Below, piece by piece: positions 8,906-16,846 of a stretch of DNA of 64,000 bases. The DNA is from Mucilaginibacter roseus (GTDB lineage: Bacteria > Bacteroidota > Bacteroidia > Sphingobacteriales > Sphingobacteriaceae). The DNA is taken from positions 434,001-498,000 of the forward strand of contig NZ_JAJPWV010000002.1 of NCBI RefSeq assembly GCF_021215455.1, written 5' to 3'. How positions within the stretch are numbered: position 1 is the stretch's first letter; each line of letters opens with the position of its first letter. Below the pieces are notes generated by a model that was not told the DNA's origin, made no database searches, and worked only from the letters and a program-made list of their open reading frames with translations. Position numbers and translations under genes: made by a program.

Positions 8906-9148
8906 ATGGCAGGCATACGCACATTCAGGCTTACCAGCGAAGGCGGCGGCAACAACGGCCAGCGCCGCGAAGATATTTATCCAGGCCTTGAGGTTGACAT
9001 CATCCTCAAAAAAGACCAGCGCAGTGGTACACGCACACGCGGCATTGTTGAAAAACTGCTTACCAGCGCGGCATTTCACTCGCGCGGCATAAAAGTACGG
9101 TTAGAGGACGGGCAGGTAGGCCGCGTCGCTGAAATAATCGGCGACTAA
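8906..9148 (+). CDS. YwbE family protein (DUF2196)
   Basis: The start at 8906 gives an 80-residue protein; a start further upstream at 8870 would overlap the transporter gene and is less likely. The core NGQRREDIYPGLEVDIILK, the DQRSGTRTRGIVEKLLT block and GIKVRLEDGQVGRV match the small YwbE family (DUF2196). The function of the family is not established; the fold is a small KOW/SH3-like barrel by analogy. The protein has about 17 extra N-terminal residues compared with the Bacillus member. It follows the transporter stop by 4 bp and is surely co-transcribed with it. Confidence 0.85.
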   Translation: MAGIRTFRLTSEGGGNNGQRREDIYPGLEVDIILKKDQRSGTRTRGIVEKLLTSAAFHSRGIKVRLEDGQVGRVAEIIGD

Positions 9149-9199
9149 AATAGTTGCCTGAAAGTGAATAATTTGCCGCCGTTTATTCATATTTGATAG

Positions 9200-9886
9200 A
9201 TGAGCGGCGTAACCCCTAAAATCCATAAACCCAAAGGCTTCTTTCTGAGGATTGATGCGCATTACCGTATCCTATTCGCGCTATTAGTAGCCGGTGGAGC
9301 GTATTTCATCTTTCACAACAAATCGGTACCGGCTACCATACTCACCACTTGGATAGGCTTTGCCGCCAGCATAATTATATTGGATTGGATTGTAATATTC
9401 GGCGCCCATCCGCGCGAGATACGCAAGATAGCCAGTATTGAAGATTCAAGCCGCACGCTAATCTTCATCATCGTTTTATGCTCAGCCGTCATCAGCCTGG
9501 CTGCTATTTATATTCTGCTTAAGTCAACAAAAGGGCATACCGATGAAGAAGTAGCCGCCCATGTTTTTCTTTCTTTAGGCGCGGTAATAACATCCTGGTG
9601 GCTGGTGCACACCATTTTTACGCTCCGTTACGCGCACGTTTATTACGATGCACAGGAAAACGCCACCAACCGCGGCCTTCAGTTTCCGGATGAACCACAA
9701 CCCGATTATCTTGACTTTGTGTATTTCTCCTTCGTTATCGGGATGACGTTTCAGGTTTCAGACGTGGAGATATCGTCACGCCGAATCCGTCGCCTCGCAC
9801 TGGTACACAGCTTGGTATCATTTGTGTTTAACACGGCAATTGTAGCGCTAAGCATCAACATTGTTTCGGGCCTTATAGCAAACTAA
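9200..9886 (+). CDS. DUF1345 family integral membrane protein
   Basis: The 228-residue protein has about five hydrophobic segments and the conserved DUF1345 blocks DYLDFVYFSFVIGMTFQVSDVEISSRRIRR and the H-S-x-x-SFVFNTAI segment, in which LVHSLVSFVFNT resembles the pore-lining part of a two-TM potassium channel without its selectivity filter. No function is known for the family; it is assumed to sit in the inner membrane. It is 51 bp downstream of the YwbE gene, with a CATATTTG element directly before the ATG, and may be the last gene of this small cluster. A strong bidirectional terminator follows. Confidence 0.8.
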   Translation: MSGVTPKIHKPKGFFLRIDAHYRILFALLVAGGAYFIFHNKSVPATILTTWIGFAASIIILDWIVIFGAHPREIRKIASIEDSSRTLIFIIVLCSAVISLAAIYILLKSTKGHTDEEVAAHVFLSLGAVITSWWLVHTIFTLRYAHVYYDAQENATNRGLQFPDEPQPDYLDFVYFSFVIGMTFQVSDVEISSRRIRRLALVHSLVSFVFNTAIVALSINIVSGLIAN

Positions 9887-9918
9887 AAAAGCCGGACTGT
9901 TCTGTCCGGCTTTTCTTA
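9887..9918. terminator. Bidirectional intrinsic terminator
   Basis: AAAAGCCGGAC (9887-9897) pairs with GTCCGGCTTTT (9904-9914) around a six-base loop. It has an A-run on one side and a T-run on the other. It lies between the convergent DUF1345 and SYLF genes and should serve both. Confidence 0.9.
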
Positions 9919-9935
9919 TAATCAATATTCTGAGC

Positions 9936-10607
9936 TTACATCTTAGCTAAGGTAGCTTTCAGCGTTTTTACCGCTTCACTGGTATTTTTTGATGAAGCGA
10001 ATATATCCTGCGAGGTAGCATTAGCGCCGTAAAAATTAGCGATGGATGTTTTGTCGATAGCCAGGTTTGAACCATTAATGCTTATACCGGCAAATAAACC
10101 TTTACTGCGCGAGTATGAGTAGATCTCGGCATCCAGCTCATGGTCAGTGCTGGCGCTTGAACTACGCCCAACCGGACCCGCCGTTGCCGATACATCACCC
10201 CCTATGGTAAAGTCGCCATTTTTAACCTTGGTGAGCACGCCTTTGCTTTTAAACACCAGCACCAAGTCTACCGATTGAACGCCAATCTGGAAGCCTATGC
10301 TACCGCCGGTCATGGTAATAAATACCGGATCGCTCCAGCTACCATCGGCAAGCTTCACCATGGCCACACCTTTGCCGCGTTTGCCGCCAATGCCAAAGCC
10401 CGCGTTAATTAGTTTGGGTATTACTACAAGGCCCTGGTATTCCTGCAGCAATTCGTGCGGTATGCTTTCCTTCATTTTGGTAAATGCAGTTAGCACCTCG
10501 GTTGATTTATTGATTCTTTCTGTTTCCTTGCCTGCGTCAGCGGCTGATGTCAGTATAAAAAACACGCTTAGCAAAAGCGGGAGTTTTAAAAATTTTAACG
10601 TTTTCAT
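9936..10607 (-). CDS. Secreted SYLF-domain lipid-binding protein
   Basis: The 223-residue protein has a signal peptide ending about TSAADA. The rest is a SYLF (Ysc84) domain: the block IPHELLQEYQGLVVIPKLINAGFGIGGKRGKGVAMVK, a GSIGFQIGVQSVDLVLVF segment and the GGDVSATAGPVGR motif are all typical. SYLF domains bind phosphoinositides in eukaryotes; bacterial members are presumed envelope proteins of unknown role. The C-terminal stretch is Ser/Thr-rich and ends in a short helix. It is transcribed toward the DUF1345 gene and divergently from the LuxE-like gene. Confidence 0.85.
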   Translation of the reverse strand: MKTLKFLKLPLLLSVFFILTSAADAGKETERINKSTEVLTAFTKMKESIPHELLQEYQGLVVIPKLINAGFGIGGKRGKGVAMVKLADGSWSDPVFITMTGGSIGFQIGVQSVDLVLVFKSKGVLTKVKNGDFTIGGDVSATAGPVGRSSSASTDHELDAEIYSYSRSKGLFAGISINGSNLAIDKTSIANFYGANATSQDIFASSKNTSEAVKTLKATLAKM

Positions 10608-10729
10608 AAGCTCTTTAAAAGTTTGGTATCGTCTATGTATTTAGCTGCAATATTACAACCAACAAGCATAATGCTTGTTTATCTAAACGCGCATTTTACT
10701 TTATTATGATAGGCAGGGCAAGCGTTAAA

Positions 10730-10759
10730 TTTGCCCCGTCGGGCTTTTAATTATCTTTG
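10730..10759 (+). promoter_or_regulatory. Promoter of the LuxE-like gene
   Basis: TTTG at 10730-10733 and TATCTTTG at 10752-10759 are separated by 18 bases, an exact match to the Bacteroidota primary sigma-factor consensus TTTG / TAnnTTTG. The ATG at 10765 is only five bases past the -7 box, so transcription would start about at the start codon, giving a leaderless or nearly leaderless mRNA. Confidence 0.75.
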
Positions 10760-10764
10760 CAGCG

Positions 10765-11751
10765 ATGAACAAACCCGGTAAAGAGCAAGTATTTTCTATC
10801 AGCAATGCGGTCGACTTTAATCGCACGGCAATTGAAGTATTCAGGTATCAGGCTGAGTATAATATTGTTTACAAGGAATTTTTAAGCGGATTAAATGTTG
10901 ATTCTTCAACAGTGAATGATGTACGCAATATTCCTTTTATGCCGGTGGAGTTCTTTAAATCGCAGGCTGTGGTTACTTCGCATGATGATATCGAGCTTAC
11001 TTTTACCAGTTCTGGCACTACCGGCATGATCACCAGCCGCCACCATGTTACCGATGTAAGCTGGTATGTGGATAGCTTTCGCAAAGCATTTAGTTTATTT
11101 TATGGCGATATAAAGGACTATACGGTGCTGGCCCTGCTGCCCTCCTATCTGGAGCGCGAAGGTTCATCACTCATTTACATGGCCGATGATTTGATCAGGC
11201 AATCAAACAATCCCGACAGCGGCTTTTACCTGTACAACCATGCCGACTTATATCATCAGCTAAAAAGACTGCAGGAATTAAAAAAGCCTACATTGTTATT
11301 AGGCGTAACCTTTGCCTTGCTAAATTTCATCGAGCTTTACCAGGTCAACTTTCCGGAGCTTATAGTAATGGAGACAGGTGGCATGAAAGGCCGCCGCAAG
11401 GAGATGATACGCGATGAACTGCACGCCACGCTTTGCCGGGGGTTTGGTGTTAGTTCAATACATTCGGAATATGGTATGACAGAGCTGTTATCGCAGGCTT
11501 ACTCAAAAGGTGAAGGTATATTCAACTGCCCGCCATGGATGCGCATCATTGCCCGCGACCCGAATGACCCGTTGAGTTTAATGGAAACGGGAAAAACGGG
11601 TGGCATTAATATTATTGACCTGGCTAACATTAACTCCTGCTCGTTCATCGCCACGCAGGATCTGGGGAAAGTGTATGCCGACGGCTCTTTTGAGATACTT
11701 GGCCGCTTTGATAATTCCGACATCAGGGGCTGTAATTTGCTGATAGCGTAA
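10765..11751 (+). CDS. LuxE-like acyl-protein synthetase
   Basis: This 328-residue protein matches the LuxE family (acyl-protein synthetase, an ANL-type adenylating enzyme without the usual C-terminal lid). It has the P-loop-like TSSGTTG at 81-87, and the later block MTELLSQAYSK resembles the Y-G-M/L-T-E motif of adenylate-forming enzymes. LuxE activates a fatty acid as acyl-AMP and passes it to a cysteine for reduction by LuxC. Here no luxC, luxD, luxA or luxB is nearby, so bioluminescence is unlikely; other Bacteroidota carry such orphan copies, possibly for acylating a sugar or lipid. It has its own promoter and stands alone between a SYLF gene and a PH-SHOCT gene. Confidence 0.78.
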   Translation: MNKPGKEQVFSISNAVDFNRTAIEVFRYQAEYNIVYKEFLSGLNVDSSTVNDVRNIPFMPVEFFKSQAVVTSHDDIELTFTSSGTTGMITSRHHVTDVSWYVDSFRKAFSLFYGDIKDYTVLALLPSYLEREGSSLIYMADDLIRQSNNPDSGFYLYNHADLYHQLKRLQELKKPTLLLGVTFALLNFIELYQVNFPELIVMETGGMKGRRKEMIRDELHATLCRGFGVSSIHSEYGMTELLSQAYSKGEGIFNCPPWMRIIARDPNDPLSLMETGKTGGINIIDLANINSCSFIATQDLGKVYADGSFEILGRFDNSDIRGCNLLIA

Positions 11752-11757
11752 ACTTAA

Positions 11758-11787
11758 TTTGCACCTATCAGTATTTTGCTATTTTTG
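11758..11787 (+). promoter_or_regulatory. Promoter of the PH-SHOCT gene
   Basis: TTTG at 11758-11761 and TATTTTTG at 11780-11787 are 18 bases apart, matching the Bacteroidota consensus. The start codon is at 11811, giving a leader of roughly 20 bases. Confidence 0.7.
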
Positions 11788-11810
11788 CGTTAAAGCCTAA
11801 AGCTAAAAAT

Positions 11811-12470
11811 ATGATAGAAAAGTTTTTAAACGACCAGCAGGATGCCGCTGCCGTTGAAAAAGTATACACCCGCCTGGTTGACCTACTTACAACCGGTGAA
11901 GAAATATTGTACATCGCTGTACAAAAAAAACCCTTGGTAAATTTATTTCCGGATTGCATTGCATTAACCAACAAACGGGTGTTGTTCTTCACCCCTGCAA
12001 ATCTTGGCTTGTCTATAAAATTTATTGATTTTGTTTGGAAGGATATTGTTGACGTACATACCAAGGAAGAGATTATTGGTGCCGTATTTACCGTGAAAAC
12101 CGTTAACAGTGCCGAAATGGGCGTGGATTACCTGCCTAAAGTACAGGCGCGCAAGCTTTACCAGTATTCGCAAGAGCGTAAGGAAGCCGAGCGTGAAGCC
12201 CGCCGCCTGCGCGAACTGGAAGAAAAACGTGCCGAATCGGGTTCAGTAAATATTGATAACCCCGGACATGTGGCTATACAGCCGCCAGCGCCACAACCGG
12301 CCCCTGCTCCTGAGCCAACACCAATACCCGAGCCCGTTAAGGAAGAGCCGGTAGCAAAACCCGACGAGCTGACCGAAAAGCTAAAGAAACTGAAAATGCT
12401 TTTTGATAACAGCCTGATCTCGCAGGAAGAATACAACCAAAAGAAACTGGAGTTATTAAAAGACTTGTAA
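11811..12470 (+). CDS. PH-like domain protein with coiled coil and C-terminal SHOCT motif
   Basis: The 219-residue protein has no signal peptide. Residues about 20-115 resemble a bacterial PH domain: the strand pattern GEEILYIAVQKK, then DCIALTNKRVLFFT, is the hallmark of that family. A charged helix (about 122-147, rich in Arg/Glu) follows, then a Pro/Ala/Glu linker (about 160-185). The last 35 residues form a SHOCT motif (LKKLKMLFDNSLISQEEYNQKK), a short oligomerisation or membrane-proximal element. It is likely a cytoplasmic or membrane-associated scaffold; no catalytic residues are seen. The downstream aspartyl-protease-like gene starts 27 bp after the stop and may share its transcript. 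Confidence 0.75.
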   Translation: MIEKFLNDQQDAAAVEKVYTRLVDLLTTGEEILYIAVQKKPLVNLFPDCIALTNKRVLFFTPANLGLSIKFIDFVWKDIVDVHTKEEIIGAVFTVKTVNSAEMGVDYLPKVQARKLYQYSQERKEAEREARRLRELEEKRAESGSVNIDNPGHVAIQPPAPQPAPAPEPTPIPEPVKEEPVAKPDELTEKLKKLKMLFDNSLISQEEYNQKKLELLKDL

Positions 12471-12497
12471 ACTGCATTGCCTAAGCCCGGCGCTAAC

Positions 12498-13664
12498 ATG
12501 AAGTATATTTATTTATTTGTTTTAGCATGCTGTTTTAGTCCGGCCTTTGCGCAACAAAAGTTGCCTGTTATAAAAGCAACCTCAAAAAAGGTGAGCATAA
12601 GAGACGGAGAGTTTCTGGACAAAAATTTCTGGAACCTGTTGCCACAAATAAGACCCGACGTTTATACAGCCGACCGTACCCGCGAAACCAAGTGGGTTAC
12701 TTTTTATACCGACATTGATTCTATTAAAGTAAAAGTCACCCCCGGCAGCAGGTTCAATTTTGTGGTTTTACTTAATGGCACCGATTCGTGCTATACACAG
12801 ATAGCCAGCGCCATTCCGCCCCAAACAAAAACGAAGATTACCGCTGCTACTGATACTATTCCGTTTGAGCTTACCGCATTTAACGCCATCAAGGTAAAAT
12901 GTATATTAAACAACATTGATACTTTAAATATGCATTTTGATATTGGCTCCTTTGATTTTCGCATTATACGGAATGCCGTGCTTAACAAAACGCACCTGCT
13001 TACCGGGCAGCGCGGTCAAGCTAAGCCTGATTTCAGCAAGGCGGACAAGATCACTAAAATACAACTGGGCAATACGGTATGGAACAACCCCGAGGTAGCC
13101 ATCAATAACCAAACCGCGCACGAAATGGATGGCCGCTTTGGCTGGAACCTATTTGAAGGCAAAGTTGTTGAAGTGAATTACGACAAGCACCTGTTATTGA
13201 TCCATACCCAACTACCCACTTATTTAAAGGGGTATGATAAACTGAAGCTTAAATTTATCCGCTCGTTCGCGTGTGTTAGCGGTGCATTCCTGATAAATAG
13301 TAAAGATTATATTGGTGACTTTTTAATGGATACAGGTTCTGACCGCGCCATGATCTTGGACAGCAGTTGGGCAGCCCGCAATAATTTTCCGCAAAACTTA
13401 AAAGTAGCCAAACAATTAGAGGCCACAGATCCGCGCGGAGTAAAATATCCCGTTAAAACTGTGTTTACGCCTACCTATCAATTAGGCAAATACAAGCTCA
13501 ATAACGTACCGGCGCTAATGCTAAGCGGTAAAAACCCGGTTGGGTTTGAAATAAATTATTTAGGGAATGATTTGCTCAAGCGCTTTAACCTGGTGTTTGA
13601 TTTTCAGCAAGATCAATTGTATCTGAAACCTAACGCGCTGATCGCGTCAGATTACAGGAGCTAA
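12498..13664 (+). CDS. Secreted two-lobed aspartyl-protease-like protein
   Basis: The start at 12498 gives 388 residues with a clean signal peptide (MKYIYLFVLACCFSPAFAQ); an in-frame ATG at 12477 would place extra polar residues before it. The sequence shows two similar lobes. The first has LNMHFDIGSFDF, with D148-I-G-S where retropepsin-like enzymes have D-T-G-A/S, followed by the DGRFGWNLFEGKVVEVNYD block. That block closely follows the D-G-x-L-G-x-D-F pattern after the active site of aspartyl-protease lobes. The second has GDFLMDTGSD with D278-T-G-S and a matching downstream GNDLLKRFNLVFDF block. This suggests a pepsin-like or tandem retropepsin-like fold in the periplasm. Activity is not certain, because the first motif has Ile for Thr. 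Substrate unknown. Confidence 0.65.
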   Translation: MKYIYLFVLACCFSPAFAQQKLPVIKATSKKVSIRDGEFLDKNFWNLLPQIRPDVYTADRTRETKWVTFYTDIDSIKVKVTPGSRFNFVVLLNGTDSCYTQIASAIPPQTKTKITAATDTIPFELTAFNAIKVKCILNNIDTLNMHFDIGSFDFRIIRNAVLNKTHLLTGQRGQAKPDFSKADKITKIQLGNTVWNNPEVAINNQTAHEMDGRFGWNLFEGKVVEVNYDKHLLLIHTQLPTYLKGYDKLKLKFIRSFACVSGAFLINSKDYIGDFLMDTGSDRAMILDSSWAARNNFPQNLKVAKQLEATDPRGVKYPVKTVFTPTYQLGKYKLNNVPALMLSGKNPVGFEINYLGNDLLKRFNLVFDFQQDQLYLKPNALIASDYRS

Positions 13665-13667
13665 TTG

Positions 13668-14123
13668 CTATAACAACCTGTCATCAAACCTAAAAGGCGA
13701 AACTTTTGCTATACGGGCTTTATCCATATCCTGATGTTTCGGGTTGATCAGGTAATTAAATTCCGCCGGTACAATAATGGAAGGCACAGCCATAATTAAA
13801 TGCTCCTGCTTTTTCAGAAACTCATCCCCCATGCGGCGGGTAAAGTTTGATACGGATATATCATCGTGCCAATTAGCGGGCAGCGTTTGAACATCCACCT
13901 GGAAAATACTGTTCCGTGGTAATTCAATTTCAACCAGGCAATAATTATCAGGTACCAGCAGCGGTGGCAAGTGCACCAGTACTTCCAATATAGCTAATGA
14001 TCGTGATGACGCGGAGTACAGCATTGGCCTGCCCTCGCTGTTCCAGCGGCCACCGTATAATCGGGCACCTGTACCGGCAAGGTCGCGCGCGTAATCGCAA
14101 CTGGTAATGCGGTAAACTATCAT
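13668..14123 (-). CDS. RES-domain toxin of a type II toxin-antitoxin pair
   Basis: The 151-residue RES protein is the toxin of the RES-Xre family, whose studied members deplete NAD+ in the cell. The conserved residues that name the family are visible: R26 in GGRWN, E47 in AILEVLVHL and S115 in AVPSIIVP, with Y36 in MLYSASS. Length and order agree with active members, so the toxin is probably intact. It lies 7 bp downstream of the Xre antitoxin gene on the same strand, the usual antitoxin-first order. Its stop is 3 bp from the convergent aspartyl-protease-like gene. Confidence 0.92.
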   Translation of the reverse strand: MIVYRITSCDYARDLAGTGARLYGGRWNSEGRPMLYSASSRSLAILEVLVHLPPLLVPDNYCLVEIELPRNSIFQVDVQTLPANWHDDISVSNFTRRMGDEFLKKQEHLIMAVPSIIVPAEFNYLINPKHQDMDKARIAKVSPFRFDDRLL

Positions 14124-14130
14124 TTAAAGC

Positions 14131-14607
14131 TTAAGCGAATATACCATGCTCAATGCGGCCCAACTCACGGAACACCATATCAAAACCGGCTGATGTATCC
14201 AGCAGTGAAACCGGGGTTTCACCTTTAAACACGTAAGATGGCGTTTTTACCCATTGCCTGAATTTATCGGCGGAGCCAAAAACATCTTCACCGCGTTTGT
14301 ACAGGCGGGCAAGTTCAACAGCCTTTTCGGCATATTCTTTTTTAATGATGGCATCATCCTCGTAGCGCTGCAGGGTACGCTCGGAAATGTGCAGTATGTT
14401 GGCGAGCTCCTGAATGGTAAGCGATATTTTTTTGGCAAGGCTAAGCAACACATGTTTAGGAAAGCCCTGCCTTGCCAAAGTGATAATATCAAACTCAGTG
14501 TTGAATTTCAATGATTTACTACTGCCCAACAAATTATAGTATGGCGTAGGCGTTGGCAGGTAAGCTACCATCGGCTCATTTAATTCATTTTTCGCATCCT
14601 TTTTCAT
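14131..14607 (-). CDS. Xre/MbcA/ParS-type antitoxin
   Basis: The 158-residue antitoxin has an N-terminal Xre-like helix-turn-helix (about residues 45-90, with LAKKISLTIQELANILHIS and the following RTLQRYE recognition helix). The C-terminal DUF2384 region (about 100-158) contains FGSADKFRQWVKTPSYVFKGETPVSLLDTSAG, which is diagnostic of the MbcA/ParS/Xre antitoxins that plug the RES active site. The gene lies between tyrS and the RES gene and is probably autoregulated through the inverted repeat directly upstream (14611-14647). The ATG chosen is the only one before the HTH that leaves the operator intact. Confidence 0.92.
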   Translation of the reverse strand: MKKDAKNELNEPMVAYLPTPTPYYNLLGSSKSLKFNTEFDIITLARQGFPKHVLLSLAKKISLTIQELANILHISERTLQRYEDDAIIKKEYAEKAVELARLYKRGEDVFGSADKFRQWVKTPSYVFKGETPVSLLDTSAGFDMVFRELGRIEHGIFA

Positions 14608-14610
14608 AAC

Positions 14611-14647
14611 TCCGACATTTATACAAATATAAATACAAAATGTCGGA
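14611..14647 (-). promoter_or_regulatory. Operator and promoter of the RES-Xre operon
   Basis: TCCGACATTT (14611-14620) and AAATGTCGGA (14638-14647) are a perfect 10-bp inverted repeat with a 17-base spacer. On the minus strand the spacer holds TATATTTG (14624-14631), an exact Bacteroidota -7 box. The repeat starts three bases upstream of the antitoxin ATG, so an Xre dimer or pair of dimers bound here would block transcription. No good -33 element is seen, which fits a regulated promoter. The whole site fits in the 48 bp between tyrS and the antitoxin. Confidence 0.8.
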
Positions 14648-14655
14648 ATTTATGT

Positions 14656-15939
14656 TTATTCAGCAATAATTAAAAAATAATTTTTCTTCCCTTTTTGAGC
14701 AACTAAATATTTGCCATTAATTAAGTTTTCAGCATTGAAAATATCTTCAGGCGTAGCTATTTTATTTTTGTTAACCGCTACACCACCGCCCTGTATCATC
14801 TTTTTAGCTTCGCCTTTTGATGGGAATACGGCTGTCTTTCCGGCTAACAATTCAGTAGCATTTATACCTTCTCTAAGTTCAGTAACTGATACATTAAAGT
14901 TAGGTACACCCTCAAATATGCCTTTTACCTCAGCATCGGTTAGTTCATTTAAAAACTCAATACCTACGTTACCAAATAAAAAGTCCGACGATTTGATCGC
15001 TTTTTCGTAAGCCGCTTCGCCGTGCACACGTATGGTAATATCTTTAGCCAAAGCTTTTTGTAAAACGCGCAAATGTGGCGCTGCATCATGCTCTGTATCG
15101 AGGGCTTCAATAGTTTCCCTGTCTAATAAAGTAAATATGCGGATGTAGCTTTTGGCATCAGCATCGGTACTGTTAAGCCAGAACTGGTAAAACTGGTAAG
15201 GCGACGTACGCACCGGATCAAGCCACACCGCGCCGCTTTCGGTTTTGCCGAATTTGGTGCCGTCAGCCTTTTTAATTAGCTGCGTAGTTAAAGCAAAGGC
15301 CGAACCGCCGCCCATACGCCTGATCATCTCTGTACCGGTAACTATATTACCCCATTGGTCACTGCCGCCCATTTGCAGTATACAATTTTCATTTTTCCAC
15401 AAATGGTAAAAATCATAACCTTGCAGTAATTGATAGGTAAACTCAGTAAATGATAAACCCGAATCGCCTTCGAGCCGCTTTTTTACCGAATCCTTAGCCA
15501 TCATATAGTTCACTGTAATGTGTTTACCCACATCACGTATAAAATCAAGAAAGCTGAAATTCTTAAACCAATCGTAGTTGTTTACCATTTCGGCACTGTT
15601 AGCGCCGCTGTTAAAATCCAGAAAGCTGGCTAACTGCGCTTTAATACGCTCCACATTATGGTTAAGTGTCTGCTCATCCAATAAATTACGCTCCTGGCTT
15701 TTAAAGCTGGGGTCGCCTATCATGCCGGTAGCGCCGCCCACTAATGCAAACGGCTTATGGCCGGCACGCTGAAAATGCGTCAGCGTCATGATCTGCGTAA
15801 GATGGCCTACGTGCAGCGAGTCGGCAGTAGGGTCAAAACCGATATAGCCCGAGGTAATACCTTTATTCAGTTCTTCCTCAGTTTTGGGCATAATATCATG
15901 CAGCATGCCCCGCCAGCGTAATTCTTCAACAAAGTTCAT
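14656..15939 (-). CDS. tyrS: Tyrosine--tRNA ligase
   Basis: This class I aminoacyl-tRNA synthetase charges tRNA-Tyr in the cytoplasm. The 427 residues carry HVGHL at 43-47 (HIGH signature), the tyrosine-binding [15 protein letters not shown] block near 176-198 and KFGKT at 229-233 (KMSKS signature). The C-terminal region ends in an S4-like RNA-binding domain (about 355-425) with [10 protein letters not shown]. It is the TyrRS-S type. The RES-Xre module lies just downstream. The start codon is 20 bp from a change to AT-rich upstream sequence and fits the family N-terminus. Confidence 0.95.
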   Translation of the reverse strand: MNFVEELRWRGMLHDIMPKTEEELNKGITSGYIGFDPTADSLHVGHLTQIMTLTHFQRAGHKPFALVGGATGMIGDPSFKSQERNLLDEQTLNHNVERIKAQLASFLDFNSGANSAEMVNNYDWFKNFSFLDFIRDVGKHITVNYMMAKDSVKKRLEGDSGLSFTEFTYQLLQGYDFYHLWKNENCILQMGGSDQWGNIVTGTEMIRRMGGGSAFALTTQLIKKADGTKFGKTESGAVWLDPVRTSPYQFYQFWLNSTDADAKSYIRIFTLLDRETIEALDTEHDAAPHLRVLQKALAKDITIRVHGEAAYEKAIKSSDFLFGNVGIEFLNELTDAEVKGIFEGVPNFNVSVTELREGINATELLAGKTAVFPSKGEAKKMIQGGGVAVNKNKIATPEDIFNAENLINGKYLVAQKGKKNYFLIIAE

Positions 15940-16052
15940 TGTACTTGATTTTCAAAAGCTGCAAAGATAAAATAATAACATTATTGGCGCCGTTATCATT
16001 AAAAATTAGTAAATTGTGATGATCGCGTAAATACAGATTACAAGCACCACCT

Positions 16053-16739
16053 ATGAATTTTCTGTCGCATTACTACTACGAGCGTGATAACCGCAACTGT
16101 TATTTCGTATTAGGCACCGTACTGCCCGACCTGCTTAAAAATGCCGACAAAAGTATTGTTCTTCACCCTGAAAAGCTGGACCATCCGGACTCAAACATCA
16201 GCTCACTTATAGCAGGCTGGAAAAAACACCTCGAAGTTGACCGATATTTCCACTCGTCTGAATTCTTTTTGGAACACTCGCACGCGCTCAAACTCGAGCT
16301 CGCGCCAATAGTTGAAGGCACAGCCGTAAAGCCCTTTTTTTTAGGTCATATCGCTATTGAACTGATATTGGATAACCTTTTGATCACTACCGGCGAAGTA
16401 AATCCTGATGATTTTTACGATCACCTGGACTCCTGCGCCGATGATACGATAGCAAGCTTTTTAACCTTTAGCGGCATGGAAAACACTGATGTGTTTTTAC
16501 GCTTTTTCGACATGTTTAAGCGAGACCGCTACCTGCATACCTATGCTGAAACCCACCAGATTGCCTACGCGCTGAAACGCATATGCATGCGCGTATGGCC
16601 AACGCCGTTTACCCCTGCACAAGAAGCCGATATTGACCGCGTGCTCACTACCTATCGCCAAAAAATAATTAATAAATACATGACGGTGTTTGATACCGTA
16701 GGAGAAGGATTAACATCTGGAGCCGAAAAACTGATGTGA
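16053..16739 (+). CDS. Conserved protein, possibly AcpH (ACP phosphodiesterase)-like
   Basis: The 228-residue protein is all-helical and opens MNFLSHYYYERDNRNCYFVLGTVLPDLLKN. This resembles the start of acyl-carrier-protein phosphodiesterase AcpH (M-N-F-L-A-H, then G-N-L-L-A-D), and it has a His/Asp-rich pattern (HRYFHS-type VDRYFHSSEFF, then FFLGHIAIELILDN) like that of HD-superfamily metal-binding helices. AcpH removes phosphopantetheine from ACP. The assignment is by likeness only, as no acyl-carrier gene is close. No signal peptide is seen. It lies between tyrS (divergent) and rpsA (same strand, own promoter). Confidence 0.45.
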   Translation: MNFLSHYYYERDNRNCYFVLGTVLPDLLKNADKSIVLHPEKLDHPDSNISSLIAGWKKHLEVDRYFHSSEFFLEHSHALKLELAPIVEGTAVKPFFLGHIAIELILDNLLITTGEVNPDDFYDHLDSCADDTIASFLTFSGMENTDVFLRFFDMFKRDRYLHTYAETHQIAYALKRICMRVWPTPFTPAQEADIDRVLTTYRQKIINKYMTVFDTVGEGLTSGAEKLM

Positions 16740-16788
16740 TGTTGATAAAAACTCTCTAAAAATCAACATTTAACGTTAAATAAATTTT

Positions 16789-16817
16789 TTTGTACTAAAA
16801 ATATATCCTTACCTTTG
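16789..16817 (+). promoter_or_regulatory. Promoter of rpsA
   Basis: TTTG at 16789-16792 and TACCTTTG at 16810-16817 are 17 bases apart and match the Bacteroidota consensus. Transcription should begin close to 16823, right at the 5' hairpin described next. Confidence 0.8.
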
Positions 16818-16820
16818 CAG

Positions 16821-16846
16821 TCCCAATTTATAATTGGGAAAAGGAG
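16821..16846 (+). promoter_or_regulatory. 5' leader hairpin and purine-rich ribosome site of rpsA
   Basis: TCCCAATT (16821-16828) and AATTGGGA (16832-16839) form a perfect 8-bp stem with loop TAT at the extreme 5' end of the predicted transcript. AAGGAG (16841-16846) follows at once, 12 bases before the ATG; such a good Shine-Dalgarno match is unusual in this phylum. The hairpin could stabilise the mRNA or be a site for autogenous control by S1. Confidence 0.6.

Noticed and set aside
10765..11751. Bioluminescence (lux) operon
   Set aside because: Only a LuxE-like gene is present; luxA, luxB, luxC and luxD are absent.
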